Shown piece after piece: positions 5,480 to 6,243 of a stretch of 6,243 nucleotides of DNA. The position numbers were made by a program, and so were the translations under genes. The first letter of the stretch is position 1. Each line of letters begins with the position of its first letter. Location of the stretch: the NCBI GenBank assembly GCA_947446625.1, contig CANFIE010000239.1, positions 1 to 6,243 of the forward strand, written 5' to 3'. Below the pieces are notes generated by a model. The model was not told the DNA's origin, did not search any database, and saw only the letters and a program-made list of their open reading frames with translations. Origin of the DNA: Acetobacteraceae bacterium. Its GTDB lineage: Bacteria; Pseudomonadota; Alphaproteobacteria; Acetobacterales; Acetobacteraceae.

Positions 5480-5509
5480 ATCCATTCTGATGATTCCATC
5501 GGAATGGAT
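5480..5509. repeat. Second inverted repeat upstream of the VOC gene
   Basis: The arms 5480-5491 (ATCCATTCTGAT) and 5498-5509 (ATCGGAATGGAT) match at 11 of 12 positions, with one T-G pair, around the 6-nt loop GATTCC. A smaller overlapping dyad ATTCC-ATC-GGAAT (5493-5505) shares the right arm. It starts 3 bp after the neighbouring inverted repeat. This could be an upstream activator site or an RNA hairpin; no consensus is recognised. Confidence 0.5.
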
Positions 5510-5584
5510 GTTGCCCTAACCGCTGGCCGTGCCACCGGGGCATCATGCCAGCCCCTGCCATTTGGGTAATGCGCCACATCAATT

Positions 5585-5627
5585 CCATGCCATGCCGGCG
5601 CGCTATTCCGCGGCCGGCATGGCATGG
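5585..5627 (-). terminator. 15-bp perfect hairpin after the aminotransferase gene
   Basis: The arms 5585-5599 and 5613-5627 (CCATGCCATGCCGGC and its complement) are exact over 15 bp; two further pairs follow a single bulge, leaving an 8-nt loop. On the - strand it starts 6 nt past the aminotransferase stop codon. The following GGAATTGATG has no T run, so termination may rely on the stem or on Rho. It separates the aminotransferase transcript from the VOC gene. Confidence 0.55.
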
Positions 5628-5633
5628 CGGGGT

Positions 5634-6243
5634 TCAGCCGTTGCCGTTCAGGTATTCCATGGCCTTCAGCACGCCGCCTTCCTTGTGCGGCACGCCGGCG
5701 GCGCGCAGCCCCATCTCCACGCCACCCAGCGTGCCGATGAGGTTGAGCGGGCCGAAGTCACCCAGATGGCCGATGCGGAACACCTTGTCGTTCAACTGGC
5801 CCAGGCCATTGCCCAGGCTCATGTTGAACTTTTCCAGAATGGTGGCGCGCAGGGCGTTGGCGCTGTGGCCTTCCGGCAGGCGCACGGCGGTCAGCACGCT
5901 GGAATGGTCGCGCGGCTCGGCGCATTGCGTCTCCAGCCCCCATTGCCGCACGGCGCGGCGGGTGGCCTCGGCGTAGCGGTCATGCCGGGCGAACACATTC
6001 TGCAGCCCTTCCTCCAGCAGCATGTCCAGCGCCGTATCAAGCGCGTAGAGCAGGTTGGTCGCCGGGGTGGAGGGGAAGTAGCCGGTGGCGTTGCTGGCGA
6101 TCATGGGCCGCCAGTCCCAGTAGCTGCGCGGGGTCTTGGCGCTCTCGGTCGCCTTCAGCGCCTTGGCCGAAACCGCGTTGAACGACAGGCCGGGCGGCAG
6201 CATCAGGCCCTTCTGGCTGCCGCTGATGGTGACATCCACGCCC
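5634..6243 (-). CDS. Class V aminotransferase, serine-glyoxylate type, C-terminal part (5' end outside window)
   Basis: PLP-dependent transaminase; serine-glyoxylate enzymes convert serine plus glyoxylate to hydroxypyruvate plus glycine, in the serine cycle or in glyoxylate disposal. 202 residues are visible. The right edge cuts the gene: the first readable residues are GVDVTISGSQKGLMLPPG, so no start codon is present. SGSQKG carries the PLP-binding Lys (codon 6212-6210). The QKGLMLPPGLSFNAVSAKA segment is characteristic of the serine-glyoxylate / alanine-glyoxylate branch. Other family features are the tryptophan-containing SYWDW stretch, a GYFPSTPATNLLYAL segment and RIGHLGDF (5777-5754), whose Arg binds the substrate carboxylate. 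The C-terminus ends MEYLNGNG, a normal family ending. Serine-glyoxylate aminotransferase (sgaA-like) is most likely; alanine-glyoxylate or serine-pyruvate specificity cannot be excluded. Confidence 0.9.
   Translation of the reverse strand, partial: GVDVTISGSQKGLMLPPGLSFNAVSAKALKATESAKTPRSYWDWRPMIASNATGYFPSTPATNLLYALDTALDMLLEEGLQNVFARHDRYAEATRRAVRQWGLETQCAEPRDHSSVLTAVRLPEGHSANALRATILEKFNMSLGNGLGQLNDKVFRIGHLGDFGPLNLIGTLGGVEMGLRAAGVPHKEGGVLKAMEYLNGNG

Overview
This is a GC-rich chromosomal window with the look of an alphaproteobacterium, probably Rhodospirillales/Acetobacteraceae (inferred from protein character, very high third-position GC and the rnr / C-terminal protease / rpmG / pleD neighbourhood). 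It contains no rRNA, tRNA, CRISPR array, insertion sequence or phage gene that I can recognise, and reads as ordinary core genome.

Layout. On the + strand: the C-terminal part of ribonuclease R (rnr, cut by the left edge), then 17 nt later a complete exported S41 C-terminal-processing peptidase with a PDZ domain, then after a structured 105-nt gap a complete 55-codon rpmG (ribosomal protein L33, zinc-free type). A hairpin with a T6 tract closes this + strand block. On the - strand, convergent with rpmG, is a complete pleD-type response regulator/diguanylate cyclase (REC - degenerate REC - GGDEF, with phospho-acceptor Asp, GGEEF active site and RxxD inhibition site intact). Upstream of pleD lies a 371-nt segment holding a candidate 71-codon leader ORF. 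It has a 9-nt perfect Shine-Dalgarno sequence and an ATGA overlap with pleD, and a long palindrome lies beyond it. Further right, still on the - strand, are a VOC/glyoxalase-like protein (212 aa) and the C-terminal two thirds or so of a class V aminotransferase of the serine-glyoxylate type (cut by the right edge).

How it fits together. rnr and rpmG are RNA-turnover and translation genes, and the protease belongs to envelope quality control. pleD makes c-di-GMP and is the only signalling gene. The VOC protein and the aminotransferase are separate metabolic genes, each followed by a long hairpin that probably ends its transcript. No new multi-gene system is evident. The points most worth checking are non-coding or small: the pleD leader ORF, the triple inverted-repeat array in front of rpmG, the paired inverted repeats in an AT-richer island upstream of the VOC gene, and the 16-bp perfect palindrome between pleD and the VOC gene.
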